A stretch of 42,642 nt of DNA, taken from positions 1 to 42,642 of IMG/VR virus record IMGVR_UViG_3300006792_000002; one strand, given 5' to 3'. The position numbers were made by a program, and so were the translations under genes. The notes below the pieces were generated by a model that saw only the letters and a list, made by a program, of their open reading frames with translations, did no database searches and was not told the DNA's origin. Positions 18,944 through 27,478 of this stretch are shown here, in pieces; position 1 is the stretch's first letter, and each line of letters opens with the position of its first letter. This DNA is from a virus.

Positions 18944-19576
18944 ATGAAATTTAATTTAATTGAGGCTAAGGAAATTTTAGATTTTGAGAAAGAGCTTGGG
19001 GTAGAACTAACTGTTAACGAGCGGCCTGAAGCAGACAACTTGCCTAAATATCATGTAAGTTTTGACCATGTGGAGGTAATGGAAGGTGGGTGTTTATGTA
19101 GTCCCCGTGGTGATGGTGAAACCATAGACGATGCCTTGCGGGACTATTGTAATGAAATAGGAAATAGGCGAATAGCCTTGTTTGCATATACTGATAAACG
19201 GAGGGAGGTTGTTTGTCCTAAATTGGTGCATACAAAAAAGGTCAGACGTTTATCAAGGGAGGAAGAGAAAGAAAAACAAACCAAAAAAAAGGGCAACTAT
19301 TTAGTAGAAGCAGTGAAGAAATTAACCGGAAAATACTATACGCCTCCGGGTGTTTTGGAACACATTAAACAAGAAGATAGAGCCAAACCTAATTTTGATA
19401 GCGTTATGGAAACTAATCAAGAAATAGAAATAATATCCTGGAATCGTTTTCCCGGGTTCTATGTCGTCAGTAAAGATCAATCTATCTTTGATGGATTGAA
19501 GTTTCATTTTTGGGCCGAAACAATAACAGAATGCAAGAAATGGATACAAGAAAATGAAGCACACAAAACAAAATAA
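18944..19576 (+). CDS. Hypothetical protein, plus operon 2
   Basis: This 210-residue protein has an N-terminal domain with YHVSFDHVEVMEGGCLCSP, RGDGETIDDALRDYCNEIGN and RRIALFAY, resembling short conserved phage proteins of unknown role. A charged linker (SREEEKEKQTKKKGN) separates a second domain of about 90 residues ending near the C-terminus. An AGAGGA ribosome binding site precedes the ATG. It overlaps the protease-like gene by 23 bases. Confidence 0.7.
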   Translation: MKFNLIEAKEILDFEKELGVELTVNERPEADNLPKYHVSFDHVEVMEGGCLCSPRGDGETIDDALRDYCNEIGNRRIALFAYTDKRREVVCPKLVHTKKVRRLSREEEKEKQTKKKGNYLVEAVKKLTGKYYTPPGVLEHIKQEDRAKPNFDSVMETNQEIEIISWNRFPGFYVVSKDQSIFDGLKFHFWAETITECKKWIQENEAHKTK

Positions 19577-19925
19577 AAGCTATGATTGCGGGCTGGCGTG
19601 TGTAGCCTGTGTAACCGAGGAAAGTTTGGATTATGTTACCAAATTAGCAGGCGATTCATTGGCGACCCGTGAAGGATGCGGGCCTGAGCTGCTTTGGATA
19701 TTGCTTTCATACTTAGGTGTAGCAACTCGCGTTTTATACCGTTCTAATTGTGATACGTGGCCACCTGATACAAAGAAACCATTTATAGCGCGGGTGTTTA
19801 CGCCAGCCCAACATTGGATAGTAATTGATGGTGAGACGGCTTACGATTCTGAACATGATGAGCCAAGCAAAAGTGATAGCTACGAAATTGGTAATGTAAT
19901 ACTTGAGTTGTACACCCAACGTTAA
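19554..19925 (+). CDS. C39-like cysteine peptidase
   Basis: The 123-residue protein has the signature of C39/papain-like peptidases. KSYDCGLACVACV gives catalytic C12, QHWIVIDG gives H87, and YDSEHD gives D98. These spacings fit a bare peptidase domain without a transporter. C39 enzymes cut after GG leader motifs in ABC transporters, while free-standing phage versions have unknown targets. Within an early plus-strand operon it may cleave a host or phage protein. Confidence 0.75.
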   Translation: MKHTKQNKSYDCGLACVACVTEESLDYVTKLAGDSLATREGCGPELLWILLSYLGVATRVLYRSNCDTWPPDTKKPFIARVFTPAQHWIVIDGETAYDSEHDEPSKSDSYEIGNVILELYTQR

Positions 19926-19938
19926 AAATAAGGATAGT

Positions 19939-20169
19939 ATGGAAAATAGTAAATTAATTACAATATTAACAGAAGTTGACGAGGGAACAAAAACCCCATT
20001 TAAAGCACATAATGAAATATTATCTTTATTTGGTGTTGTACAGCAACGCGAACAGTTAATTGCTTTTATGGATGACCTTAAACAACATCCAAGGTTAATA
20101 ATACTCCCAACAGAAACAATAATAGATGGGTATATGAAAAGTAACGGAATCAAAACGACAAAATTATGA
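19939..20169 (+). CDS. Small hypothetical protein
   Basis: This 76-residue protein starts MENSKLITIL. An upstream in-frame start is possible but would overlap the protease gene; the chosen ATG has AGGATAG just before it. The chain is mixed alpha/beta, and no family is recognised. It overlaps the next gene by four bases. Confidence 0.65.
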   Translation: MENSKLITILTEVDEGTKTPFKAHNEILSLFGVVQQREQLIAFMDDLKQHPRLIILPTETIIDGYMKSNGIKTTKL

Positions 20170-20375
20170 GATATGCACAACACAAAGGTGGCCAAAAATT
20201 ACACCTTGTCTACGAATTAGAAGATGGATTGACACAACCAGTTTGCGGTAAGAAGGTGGACGTTTATAGAGCTACATTTAATGTACCATTAAGTAATGCT
20301 TGCAAAAACTGCCGTAGAAGATTAAACAGTAAAGCCTTTGAACCTAAAAACTTTATTAAGAAATATTATGAATAA
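20166..20375 (+). CDS. Small zinc-finger-like protein
   Basis: This 69-residue basic protein has cysteines in PVCGKK and ACKNCRRR, spaced as in a half zinc ribbon. The C-terminus is Lys/Tyr-rich. It is not otherwise recognised. It overlaps the next gene by eight bases (ATGAATAA). Confidence 0.6.
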   Translation: MRYAQHKGGQKLHLVYELEDGLTQPVCGKKVDVYRATFNVPLSNACKNCRRRLNSKAFEPKNFIKKYYE

Positions 20376-20619
20376 AACGGAAAACGAAGTTATAGCTGAT
20401 ATGCTCGAAAGAATGCAGGCAAAGAAAGATCATGCTATTGCTCTTCGGGATAAGTTTTTTGACAACGAGAAGAAGCGTGAATTTTTTAACGGCATGATCG
20501 GCTGCATTGAAGATTTAGAAGGGCATATGCAAAAAACGTGCACCATAACTTTTAGTGCTACTTCCCTCTGGGGCGGTAAAACAGAAACTAAAACCGAAAC
20601 AAATAAAACAAAACTATGA
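20368..20619 (+). CDS. Small hypothetical protein
   Basis: This 83-residue protein starts MNKTENEVIADML at an ATG overlapping the previous stop. The first 50 residues are helical and charged; the tail is Thr/Lys-rich (KTETKTETNKTKL) and probably disordered. It overlaps the HTH gene by four bases. Confidence 0.6.
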   Translation: MNKTENEVIADMLERMQAKKDHAIALRDKFFDNEKKREFFNGMIGCIEDLEGHMQKTCTITFSATSLWGGKTETKTETNKTKL

Positions 20620-20804
20620 AAAATCCCGAGCAACTATCCACCGCTGAACTCTCCATCACCTTGCGTGGTGAAAATAGTCAAACAGAATGGGCTAAGCGCA
20701 TTGGCTATGCTGACCAGGGGGCCGTGTCCCACTTAGAAACAGGCAAGATAAAGAACAATCAGGTACGGGCGCACCTGCTCGATATTGCTAAGTGGGAGGG
20801 TTAG
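20616..20804 (+). CDS. XRE-like HTH protein, end of plus operon 2
   Basis: This 62-residue protein has an XRE-type helix-turn-helix: TLRGENSQTEWAKRIGYADQ then AVSHLETGKIKNNQVRAHLLDI. It is the last gene of plus operon 2 and its stop codon overlaps the stop of the convergent late gene (TTAG). Plus operon 1 also ends in a small HTH gene. Such Cro-like proteins often control the divergent promoters. Confidence 0.75.
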   Translation: MKNPEQLSTAELSITLRGENSQTEWAKRIGYADQGAVSHLETGKIKNNQVRAHLLDIAKWEG

Positions 20805-21235
20805 TCTTTTTTAGGCTCTTCCTTTTTTGACAGGTCAATGATCGGCCCGAAAAGACGCAGAATCTTACCGTTGAGCATGTCGTGTTTGTCAAGATCTTCT
20901 TTGGTGAGGGCTTCAAAATCAACCTTTTTCTCTTTGTCTGCAAGCTCCCTAAGTTCTTCGTCAATAGCAGTGATCTTTGCTTTTGTCTTATCGGGGATGT
21001 TTTCAAAAAAGACTTGGCCGTCCGGACGCTCAATCTTTTCAACTTGATCTAAGGCGCTTACTTTTTTAATAATTTCGTCTCGTTCGGTTGCAAGTTTCTT
21101 TTCGCTTGCCTTAATGGCCTTGAAAGAATTTTCGATCTTACAGTTAATCTCAAAAGCTTTGATACATTCATCGTTTCTGAGACCGTCAAGTTCAGACCAG
21201 TTATTTAGGATAAAGTTTGACTCGGAATATTTCAT
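20801..21235 (-). CDS. Hypothetical coiled-coil protein, end of late operon
   Basis: This 144-residue, mostly helical protein has a long charged helix (about 30-65) and an AIDEELRELADKEKKVDFEA region. It sits in the tail end of the late operon but is separated from the tail fibre gene by the oppositely oriented lipoprotein gene. It resembles the layout of DUF1617-type tail accessory proteins, though I cannot confirm that. It may be a fibre chaperone. Confidence 0.6.
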   Translation of the reverse strand: MKYSESNFILNNWSELDGLRNDECIKAFEINCKIENSFKAIKASEKKLATERDEIIKKVSALDQVEKIERPDGQVFFENIPDKTKAKITAIDEELRELADKEKKVDFEALTKEDLDKHDMLNGKILRLFGPIIDLSKKEEPKKD

Positions 21236-21315
21236 GTTGAGGAATTAGATTAGGATTTGACAAAAGATAGCAAAAAAATGTGTAACTTGTTAATTAAACC
21301 AAAAACCATACTACT
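21236..21315 (+). promoter_or_regulatory. Promoter region for the lipoprotein gene
   Basis: TTGACA (21257-21262) is a perfect -35. The -10 is weak: TGTAAC at 18 bp or TAACTT at 20 bp. The strand is opposite to both flanking late genes, so the lipoprotein gene must have its own promoter. AT-rich DNA continues to the ATG. Confidence 0.5.
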
Positions 21316-21882
21316 ATGAAAAAACTACTCTTATTCTTAATTTTTCCATTTCTGTTCTCATGCTCTTCAAGTACAAGCGTAGAGCCGCCTGAACAAAACT
21401 ATCCTTACACCGTAGGCACGTGGACGGTTGAAAGCCCTAACATGGCAGAGTGGAACGGCACGAGAGGTAAATCGATGGCATCGCTAAGTGCAGACACGTC
21501 TATCATTGCAGCACCGGGGCAACATTCACTTACGATAGTAACCAATGATCAAATTGTAAACGGATTTGACATTCAAATAACTGACACGTCTATCACAAGA
21601 GGCTTGATATTTCCAGCTGCAACTCGAATGACATTTCCTGATTCTACATTCAGCGGAGCCGATAATGCAGGCGGGCACTTAGGGATAGATTGGAACTATA
21701 AACAAGGCTATATGTATATGGAGCTTTCGGTTCGACTTAACTGTGATTTTGAAGGAGACGTTAATCGCATATTTCTTGAACTCCGCAATGCCGAAAATAC
21801 CGAGGCCTATCGTTTTTACGAGTTCCAAACAACGGGATTCTTGCAAGCCGTTAAAGATGTAGCCGGATGTATTATGCCTTAA
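21316..21882 (+). CDS. Lipoprotein, probable conversion or exclusion gene
   Basis: This 188-residue protein has a lipoprotein signal (MKKLLLFLIFPFLFSC, lipidated C16) and a Ser-rich tether. The mature part is beta-rich, with three or four strands per repeat-like block. It has its own promoter, opposite to the late operon, and overlaps the convergent fibre gene by 11 bases. Monocistronic lipoprotein genes in phage late regions are often morons that block the receptor or change the host surface. It may carry receptor-like or fibre-competing activity; no family is recognised. Confidence 0.8.
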   Translation: MKKLLLFLIFPFLFSCSSSTSVEPPEQNYPYTVGTWTVESPNMAEWNGTRGKSMASLSADTSIIAAPGQHSLTIVTNDQIVNGFDIQITDTSITRGLIFPAATRMTFPDSTFSGADNAGGHLGIDWNYKQGYMYMELSVRLNCDFEGDVNRIFLELRNAENTEAYRFYEFQTTGFLQAVKDVAGCIMP

Positions 21883-24800
21883 CTTTCACAGTCCAGTTAT
21901 TATTTGAATCCTTTTCGTCAGAAAATAACATCCCAGATGGAATTTCGGTAATATCAAGCGTCAAATCATCAGTAGTAGGAATATCCATATAGGTGTTTCC
22001 AAGCAAAGCAACGCCTCTTGGTGATGCGTAGAACTCAGATTTTATCTGTTGCATATTATAAGCATTAAGTTGCCAGTTGCCTCCCGAACTATTTCTATCA
22101 GCAACACGCAGCCTAAACCGATTGAACCCCGTTTTGTCTGAAATAGAAAAGAACTTTGTAATCTCTATTGAGCTGCCTGCTAATGAACCATCTTTTGTAT
22201 TAATCCCATTCCAAGTAGTACCTCCATCAGTTGACCCTTCAAAATAGAGTGTGTAATCATAGGTCGACACACTACTACCGCCCACTTCCTCTACTTCATA
22301 TGAACCACTGATATTTTCATAGTCAACAACGATAAGGTTACTGGTAGACGCTTGATTCGTGCCTGAAACTGATTCACGTATAGCCGCCGTTGTGGGGAAT
22401 CCGGGCACGCTGCTATTTCCGTCCAGCGTTATTCGCGCGGTAGTGCCGTTATCCTCAAAAATTTTCAGCTTCTTGTCCGTCCAGTTAAGTTCGAGACCCC
22501 CGGTTGAACTATAATTATATACCCTGTCAGAGTCGAAAGATGCGCCTGCAAATATACCCGTACCTGCAAATCCATCTGCTTTAAACACGGGACTTGAGGG
22601 ACTACCTACTTGCAACACCTGCTCGGCCCAATTGTTGAGGAACGTAGCACTTGCCTTGGTTGCACTCCCTGCCCATTGTGCGCCTACATCGAAGTAAGAA
22701 CCTGCAATCCTACCTGTATCCGCAAATCCGTCCACCTTTAACACGGGATTTGAAGGGTTGCCTACTTGCAACACCTGCTCGGCCCAATTGTTGAGGAACG
22801 TAGCACTTGCCTTGGTTGCACTCCCTGCCCATTGTGCGCCTACATCGAAGTAAGAACCTGCAATGACATTGGTTGAGCCAAGTTGCAAAAGGTAATTTCC
22901 ATCAACAGACCCCCGAAACCCCCAATCACCGCTATCATTGTAATACATCTGCGTGTAGTTTTCACCGCCAGCAGTACTTGCAGCTTGCATACGTATAATC
23001 GGCAAGGGATTGGTTGCTGTGTTTGGATACCAAAAACCGACTTTCATCGTTTTCTCGCCAGCGACTGTGGATAAATTATTCCCAATATACAGGCTACCGT
23101 TTGTGTTTGTCTGGCTGAGCGTGTTGGCGTCAGCGGCGAAACTTGCAAGGTTAACCAAAGCACTTGTTCCGCTTAAGATGCCACCGCCAAAGGAGAAGGT
23201 TTGATCTGATTTGAAATAATCCGTCCCTGCTGTAAGGGTGAAGGTATCCGCTGTTACCGTGCCCGTAAGGGTAGCATTTCCCGCCGTGTCCCAAACAAAA
23301 TTCCCCGCAGCCAAATAACCCGAACCATCACTCTTGAAATAGTTCTTCCAAGAAGCACCATTGTAATAACCGAAATAAGTGGCTGTAAGGTTTAACCCGA
23401 TGGCAAGGGAACCTGACACGATGGAGGAGCCCTGTATAATCTTTTTAACGTACCCCGCACCATTTAAGCCAGCATTAGCATAACCCGACCATGCAGAGAT
23501 GTTTGAAGCCGCCGTGCCATTTACGTTTGAGGTGTCATTAGCGGTATTTGCCCCGGTTACATCCGCCCCTGTGGCAATACCACCTAATTTAGTGCCTTCG
23601 GTTGAGTTAATCACACCCAAAGATGTTGGCTTATCGGTAAGATTGCCATAACCCGAACCGCTCGTTATTATCATCTGTCCTTTCAGGGTGAGCGTACTAC
23701 CCGTAAATTCTAAATAATTATTAGAACGAGATGGATCTCCAACAAAAACCGTATCCGTTGCGTAAAATCCGTAGGTAGAAGAGCTATAACCAGCTAATCC
23801 ATTTAGATTCCCTGTCTGCGTGAGCACTTGGTAGGTTGCCGCAGCGGGGCGTGGGCCGCCGGTGCCTGTGTTTGTCCATCGCACCATACGACTATAAGGT
23901 GTCTTAGAGAAGTCAGATGTTGAACTTCGATCTAATACCGTCCGCTCAATAAATGAATCGCCGCTCGTTCCATAATCAAGAACAACCGCCCCTTTATTGG
24001 CATCTTCTCCAACCAACAAGCCTGTAGGTCCCGCATAATCGGTAGTAAATGTCCAATCTTGTGTTCCGCCCGCGTTATCTACATAAAGGGTTACCGTGCC
24101 CCAAATATCGCCAATTTTAAGCCCGTTCGTTCGGTCAACAATGCGAATGCGAATCCAATCACCAGAGGCAAAGGTTTGGAAGTTAGCAAGCCCAGCCAAA
24201 TCTTCAATCGTCATGGTGCCCGAACTCCCGACAGCAGGTATCGTAAAATTACTATCTAAAATACCCACAGATTTTGTAAGGATATCACTGCCTGCTAACG
24301 CTTGTGCAACGTCAACGGTAAAAGCTTTAGCTATAAGCTCATCAATATATAGTGTGCGAAAATCTCCAATGCCACTTTGTGTTATTTGTGCGCCTGCTGG
24401 ATTAGCCGAAAACCAATCAGAAAAGGTAGCGGTCTCAACATTGCCTGCAAACGTAACATCATTCGCCGTAACATTTCTCGAAGAATCTACAAAGGGGTTG
24501 CCTGCTATGTTGATGCCGTCCGCAGCATCTAATTTCCCACTACCACTAAGCTCCATGATAGCACTTGTACCACCATCCGCATTGTGCTTTGAATACCACC
24601 TATGGACACCATTAGATTTATAGTATAGTGTAGAGGGTTCTACGCCAAACCCATACATAGATACGCCGCCAAGACTGTTGCCATAAAGACTTATTTTATC
24701 TTCCACGGTTTGCGCAAAAGCTACATTACCAGCAGCGGTAAGCAAGCCAGAAAAAGAGCCTATGGTAGCCGTAAGTCCAGCCATCTGTGCATTTCTATAT

Positions 24801-27478
24801 CCCGTGTCTCCTGCATTGCGGAACTGGTAAGAAACAGGAGATAGGAACTTGCCCGAATCAGGGCGTAGAGTGCCAGCTGACAGAGCACCCCGAAAACTAG
24901 CTGCACCACTTCCATCATCAAGCGTATTATAAACCGTAGATACGTTGACAGGAGTTGCGCTCGCTCCCGTTAACTTTAATGGAGCTGAAATGACTGAACC
25001 ATTAGCTGTTTCAGATTGAATATAATTTGTTCCCGCTGCTTGGATAAACCTAATTCCCCCTATCCAACTTTCAACTGTTGATGTGATAGACAAGGTATTA
25101 GCCGTTACATTCCCACTCCCATCCACCGTAGCATTCGCTGTACCAGCAACTCTCGAATTAGCGTTATCCCAGTAGGTAATCGCTCCGTTGGGCAAGCTGT
25201 CAGGGCGTGTCATTATCGCTTGCAGCGTTCCACCAGCCCAGCCTACTCTTGCAACAGCACTGTTATCCGTTCCAAATACTACGTCATTTACGCCGTCTGC
25301 CTTAAGAATCTTAGACCCTGCAATAGCACCTGCTGCAATAGAACCCGTTGCTCCTTCGCGTTGGATGATGAAGTCTTTGGTAGTCTTTATCTGCTCGGCG
25401 TAATTAATATACGCAGGCCCGTTCTGGGTGATGTTACCGTTTATTGTAATGTCGGCATTAAAGGTATTTACACCCGCCCACGTGTTGTTTCCGCTTAGCG
25501 AACCGTACAGTCCGTCAGCCTCAGACGTAGAATATACGCCTAAGTTTGCTCGCGCCGTAACAAAATCATTAAGGTCGGAAAGGTTATTGGCTTGCTGCAG
25601 GTACCTTGTATCCGAGTCAGTGTATCCCGTGCCACTAACGCCCGAACCGCTTGAACCGATCGTCGAAGATGTGCCCGAATCGCTATTCTTATATATAATA
25701 TTAAAATCATCGGTACCTGTTACTATATTTATTTCCCAAAAAAGCCCGTTCCACTCATGCTCCCCAAGCGTCAGTTCGCCCCCTAAAAAGAAAAGATTTT
25801 TACTGTCTCTTACAATAAGATTTTGAGAGCGATAATCCCCGATAAGGTCAGCCCCAAGCGATAATCTCGACGAACGCTGACTATCCATAAATTCGCGCAG
25901 CAATAGGTTGGCATGACCGATGATCGAGGTCTCTCCTACAAGCTTCCAGGAGTCGGATGTCAGGTTGGCTCCCAAGCTATCAGATGTTAATGCAGCATGA
26001 CTATACGATGTTGGCCCGTCGCCAAACAGTACTTTTTCGTGGTCGTAATTTTTTGACTGGTTGGCGGTCTGTGTAAGTTCGTACTCAATCGCCGTATTAT
26101 TACCATCTGCGACGGAGGTGTTATTAATTCGATAAGAAGACCCACCACCAAAAGACGTTTCGCTTGCATACACGCCAGCTGAATCATCAGAAGGATAAAA
26201 GCTGATGGTGATATCTCCGTCAGCATCAACGGGAATTGGAAGGGTATTGATAAAGACGAATCCTATGTACAACGTCTCGCCAGCAGGCGTGTTCAACGTC
26301 CCCTGAAGTTCAACCTTATTGATGGTTTGAGATGGATCCCATGCGTCTGTGTTTACGTTCCAGCTATAATTACCCACTTTGATTTTGAAATATCCATAAA
26401 CAGGATCTGTTGGGCTGTTAAGCAGGGCATTAATTCTAAAAGATAGTTGTATGTCCTGATTGCCGTCAGATTGAAAATACTGGGTAAACTCTTTTGGACT
26501 GCCTGCCCCGTCTATCGTTACCAGGTCGGGAAACTTAATATTTGAAACAGTCGTCCTGTGATCAAATAGAACGCGCGCTTCTTTTATTCCGTCATTAACA
26601 CTATTCAGCCCGCCCGGTTTTTTAAAGCGGTTAATCTTGTCAATAGTCGTTGTGAGGTCAACGGTTGCGCTTGCCTGCTGCACGCCTAAACTGTTATATT
26701 GATATTCTTTTACCGCCGCAGGGTTTTGGAGCGCGGAAAGCTGGTAGAGCCTCCACACACCCGCATCTTGCCGCAGGATAAGCCCGTGATTGCGAAGGAT
26801 GTGGTTAAGGGCTACATCGCTCTTTATCGGTTGGTCTGTCTCGTCTCCAGACTGTGCATATTTTCGAAGGGCAAAGACGTCATTATAAATTTGATTGAGG
26901 AAGTCGTCCGTTGCCAATATACCGCTTTCTGTCCACGCCGTATATGAGTAGATCGGCAGGTTGTATCCCAGCTGACCTAAAATATCAGCAATCGTTGTGA
27001 TGATGGCTTCTCTGCCGCTATTCAATCCGTATGACACGCCCGAAAGCCGCGTTAGGTCTTTCGCAATGATCGTTGCGCTGTACACATACTGCCCATCGGG
27101 ATAGTCCATCATGCCGGGCAGCACGGCACCCGTCCAGATAAGCGAGCCATTGATCTTATAGTTCATTTGAAAATCATTCTCATCAGAGGCGTATATCTCA
27201 TCAAGAATAGCCTTACCGTCGTACCCCAACACGCTATCAACACCCTGTGAGCGTATTTGAAGATATAGCTCAAAACGTCCTTTTATTGCGGGCTTTTCGA
27301 AGGGCTCTTTGGGGTTGATCTTCTCGAAAAATAACTTGCCAACGCCCTCGCTTTTGTTGCCCTTGATATTCGTTACCGAGCCGATATACCCATCCTTTAA
27401 TAGCTCAACTACGTGGGTTGCCTCGGTGCCATTCGTGGAGGTCTTATGTTGAAGGCGGTATTTAACTCCATAACTCAT
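21872..27478 (-). CDS. Giant tail tip and fibre protein
   Basis: This 1868-residue protein is the only gene between the tape measure and the end of the tail module. The first about 600 residues resemble a tail-hub region (beta-rich, with strand-turn patterns). From about 620 a phage fibre section begins: DTRYLQQANNLSDL and TARANLGV form the classic fibre repeat, then long Gly/Ser/Thr-rich stretches. Two near-identical 52-residue copies (around residues 1535-1640) contain SATFLNNWAEQVLQVG. The C-terminus (DEKDSNNNWTVKVKA) may be a receptor-binding or trimerisation tip. It seems to merge distal tail, hub and fibre functions. It converges with the lipoprotein gene, overlapping by 11 bases. Confidence 0.8.
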   Translation of the reverse strand: MSYGVKYRLQHKTSTNGTEATHVVELLKDGYIGSVTNIKGNKSEGVGKLFFEKINPKEPFEKPAIKGRFELYLQIRSQGVDSVLGYDGKAILDEIYASDENDFQMNYKINGSLIWTGAVLPGMMDYPDGQYVYSATIIAKDLTRLSGVSYGLNSGREAIITTIADILGQLGYNLPIYSYTAWTESGILATDDFLNQIYNDVFALRKYAQSGDETDQPIKSDVALNHILRNHGLILRQDAGVWRLYQLSALQNPAAVKEYQYNSLGVQQASATVDLTTTIDKINRFKKPGGLNSVNDGIKEARVLFDHRTTVSNIKFPDLVTIDGAGSPKEFTQYFQSDGNQDIQLSFRINALLNSPTDPVYGYFKIKVGNYSWNVNTDAWDPSQTINKVELQGTLNTPAGETLYIGFVFINTLPIPVDADGDITISFYPSDDSAGVYASETSFGGGSSYRINNTSVADGNNTAIEYELTQTANQSKNYDHEKVLFGDGPTSYSHAALTSDSLGANLTSDSWKLVGETSIIGHANLLLREFMDSQRSSRLSLGADLIGDYRSQNLIVRDSKNLFFLGGELTLGEHEWNGLFWEINIVTGTDDFNIIYKNSDSGTSSTIGSSGSGVSGTGYTDSDTRYLQQANNLSDLNDFVTARANLGVYSTSEADGLYGSLSGNNTWAGVNTFNADITINGNITQNGPAYINYAEQIKTTKDFIIQREGATGSIAAGAIAGSKILKADGVNDVVFGTDNSAVARVGWAGGTLQAIMTRPDSLPNGAITYWDNANSRVAGTANATVDGSGNVTANTLSITSTVESWIGGIRFIQAAGTNYIQSETANGSVISAPLKLTGASATPVNVSTVYNTLDDGSGAASFRGALSAGTLRPDSGKFLSPVSYQFRNAGDTGYRNAQMAGLTATIGSFSGLLTAAGNVAFAQTVEDKISLYGNSLGGVSMYGFGVEPSTLYYKSNGVHRWYSKHNADGGTSAIMELSGSGKLDAADGINIAGNPFVDSSRNVTANDVTFAGNVETATFSDWFSANPAGAQITQSGIGDFRTLYIDELIAKAFTVDVAQALAGSDILTKSVGILDSNFTIPAVGSSGTMTIEDLAGLANFQTFASGDWIRIRIVDRTNGLKIGDIWGTVTLYVDNAGGTQDWTFTTDYAGPTGLLVGEDANKGAVVLDYGTSGDSFIERTVLDRSSTSDFSKTPYSRMVRWTNTGTGGPRPAAATYQVLTQTGNLNGLAGYSSSTYGFYATDTVFVGDPSRSNNYLEFTGSTLTLKGQMIITSGSGYGNLTDKPTSLGVINSTEGTKLGGIATGADVTGANTANDTSNVNGTAASNISAWSGYANAGLNGAGYVKKIIQGSSIVSGSLAIGLNLTATYFGYYNGASWKNYFKSDGSGYLAAGNFVWDTAGNATLTGTVTADTFTLTAGTDYFKSDQTFSFGGGILSGTSALVNLASFAADANTLSQTNTNGSLYIGNNLSTVAGEKTMKVGFWYPNTATNPLPIIRMQAASTAGGENYTQMYYNDSGDWGFRGSVDGNYLLQLGSTNVIAGSYFDVGAQWAGSATKASATFLNNWAEQVLQVGNPSNPVLKVDGFADTGRIAGSYFDVGAQWAGSATKASATFLNNWAEQVLQVGSPSSPVFKADGFAGTGIFAGASFDSDRVYNYSSTGGLELNWTDKKLKIFEDNGTTARITLDGNSSVPGFPTTAAIRESVSGTNQASTSNLIVVDYENISGSYEVEEVGGSSVSTYDYTLYFEGSTDGGTTWNGINTKDGSLAGSSIEITKFFSISDKTGFNRFRLRVADRNSSGGNWQLNAYNMQQIKSEFYASPRGVALLGNTYMDIPTTDDLTLDITEIPSGMLFSDEKDSNNNWTVKVKA
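22605..22864. repeat. Direct repeat of 104 bp inside the fibre gene
   Basis: Identical 104-bp copies lie at 22605-22708 and 22761-22864, offset 156 bp (52 codons). They encode the same stretch around SATFLNNWAEQVLQVG. The identity at DNA level, in contrast to diverged neighbours, points to a recent duplication or gene conversion that lengthens the fibre. Confidence 0.9.

Noticed and set aside
24096-24623. Long plus-strand frame inside the fibre gene
   Set aside because: Antisense to a well supported gene; its composition mirrors the Thr/Gly-rich fibre codons.
21872-27478. Diversity-generating retroelement acting on the fibre
   Set aside because: No reverse transcriptase gene and no template/variable repeat pair with adenine-biased differences was found.
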